Positions 63,806-64,000 of a DNA stretch of 64,000 bases are shown piece after piece; within the stretch, counting starts at the first letter, position 1, and each line of letters starts with the position of its first letter. A program made the translations under genes and the position numbers. The notes beneath the pieces are model-generated. The model searched no databases. It saw nothing but the letters and a program-made list of their open reading frames with translations, and was not told the origin of the DNA. The stretch is from Deinococcus sonorensis KR-87 (lineage in GTDB: Bacteria; Deinococcota; Deinococci; Deinococcales; Deinococcaceae), in NCBI RefSeq assembly GCF_040256395.1, contig NZ_CP158299.1:1331501-1395500 (forward strand), given 5' to 3'.

Positions 63806-64000
63806 TCAGGCCCCCGGAAACGGGCTGTACGGCATGCCGAAGGGGTGGTTGGGTTCGTCCGGGTGGTAGCTGCAGCGCAGCCCGTTGCGAATCACGTCCT
63901 CCTCGGTGGCGCCGACTTCGCCCCCACAAACGCGGCAGTAGAAGCCGTCCTGGCGGGCCGTCAGGCTCTTGGGCAGGCGTTCGCCCTGCGCCTTGTACAG
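63806..64000 (-). CDS. C-terminus of a zinc-knuckle protein (5' part outside window)
   Basis: The last 64 residues are visible. GFYCRVCGGEVGATEEDVI gives a CxxC pair, and RNGLRCSYHPDEPNHPF supplies further Cys/His ligands, so a small zinc-binding domain ends the protein (stop 63806-63808). It is first in the visible part of the channel operon, 3 nt upstream of the MotA-like gene. The rest cannot be judged. Confidence 0.6.
   Translation of the reverse strand: MYKAQGERLPKSLTARQDGFYCRVCGGEVGATEEDVIRNGLRCSYHPDEPNHPFGMPYSPFPGA

Noticed and set aside
56276..64000. Calling the right-end operon a canonical Zorya system
   Set aside because: Only the A/B-like motor components are present; no ZorC, ZorD helicase or ZorE nuclease is visible, so I report it as Zorya-like only in its motor.

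Overview
The window looks like a chromosomal segment of a Deinococcus-like bacterium. The evidence is very high GC with strong third-position bias, PilB/PilT, a Ro60/Rsr ring protein, futalosine-pathway menaquinone synthesis (mqnD), a microbial PARG, GreA-like paralogues, and several promoters whose -10 hexamer ends only 6-8 nt before the start codon, as expected for leaderless mRNAs. The genus is an inference from these features, not a database result.

Left part (1-31.6 kb) is mostly ordinary chromosome. pgeF-yqeG-pilB-pilT form one leftward overlapping operon. fabI and a large BTAD/NB-ARC/TPR regulator run rightward. They are followed by a truncated LamG remnant, a Gfo/Idh/MocA oxidoreductase, a frameshifted GAF histidine kinase, a GreA-like protein, TetR regulators (one with a clear operator facing an MBL-fold hydrolase), a DUF899 protein and a malectin lipoprotein. 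A redox signalling trio follows: UBP-type zinc finger, cNMP-binding histidine kinase, and a receiver fused to a thioredoxin-reductase-like flavoprotein without the CxxC. Next come a zinc alcohol dehydrogenase, a second GreA-like protein, small Deinococcus-type ORFs, an SDR, ilvD, mqnD and a DUF885-type peptidase.

Middle part (31.6-45 kb) holds a multi-GAF histidine kinase, a winged-helix regulator diverging from small secreted proteins, and the RNA-surveillance protein Rsr. Upstream of rsr on the same strand is a dense array of tRNA, tRNA-like and hairpin RNA elements (about 37.3-38.0 kb): His, Gln, an odd Gly, a tRNA-like element, a 121-nt Asn-like RNA with an internal insertion, and candidate Y RNA stems. 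A four-gene overlapping operon follows (vWA, PP2C, kinase-HhH, DUF2786-like; a TerY-P-type phosphorylation module), then a DUF7662 protein and dinB.

The region 45.3-55.1 kb is an accessory island. It begins at a 46-nt tRNA-Arg(ACG) 3' fragment (probable attachment-site scar). It contains AT-rich genes, several frameshifted or truncated genes (including a PD-(D/E)xK nuclease), small secreted proteins and lipoproteins, an IS5-type transposase remnant, and a degenerate 918-bp IS5-family element whose terminal repeats are visible. A microbial PARG gene lies right against the IS.

The right end (56.3-64 kb) is the strongest candidate for an undescribed system. It is a tightly packed leftward operon encoding a zinc-knuckle protein (partial), a MotA/ZorA-like channel with a long helical tail, a MotB/ZorB-like OmpA protein, an 852-aa LRV/HEAT-type repeat protein, and a membrane pseudokinase with SH3 and parallel beta-helix domains. 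It resembles the ZorAB motor of Zorya defence but has none of the known ZorC/D/E effectors in view.
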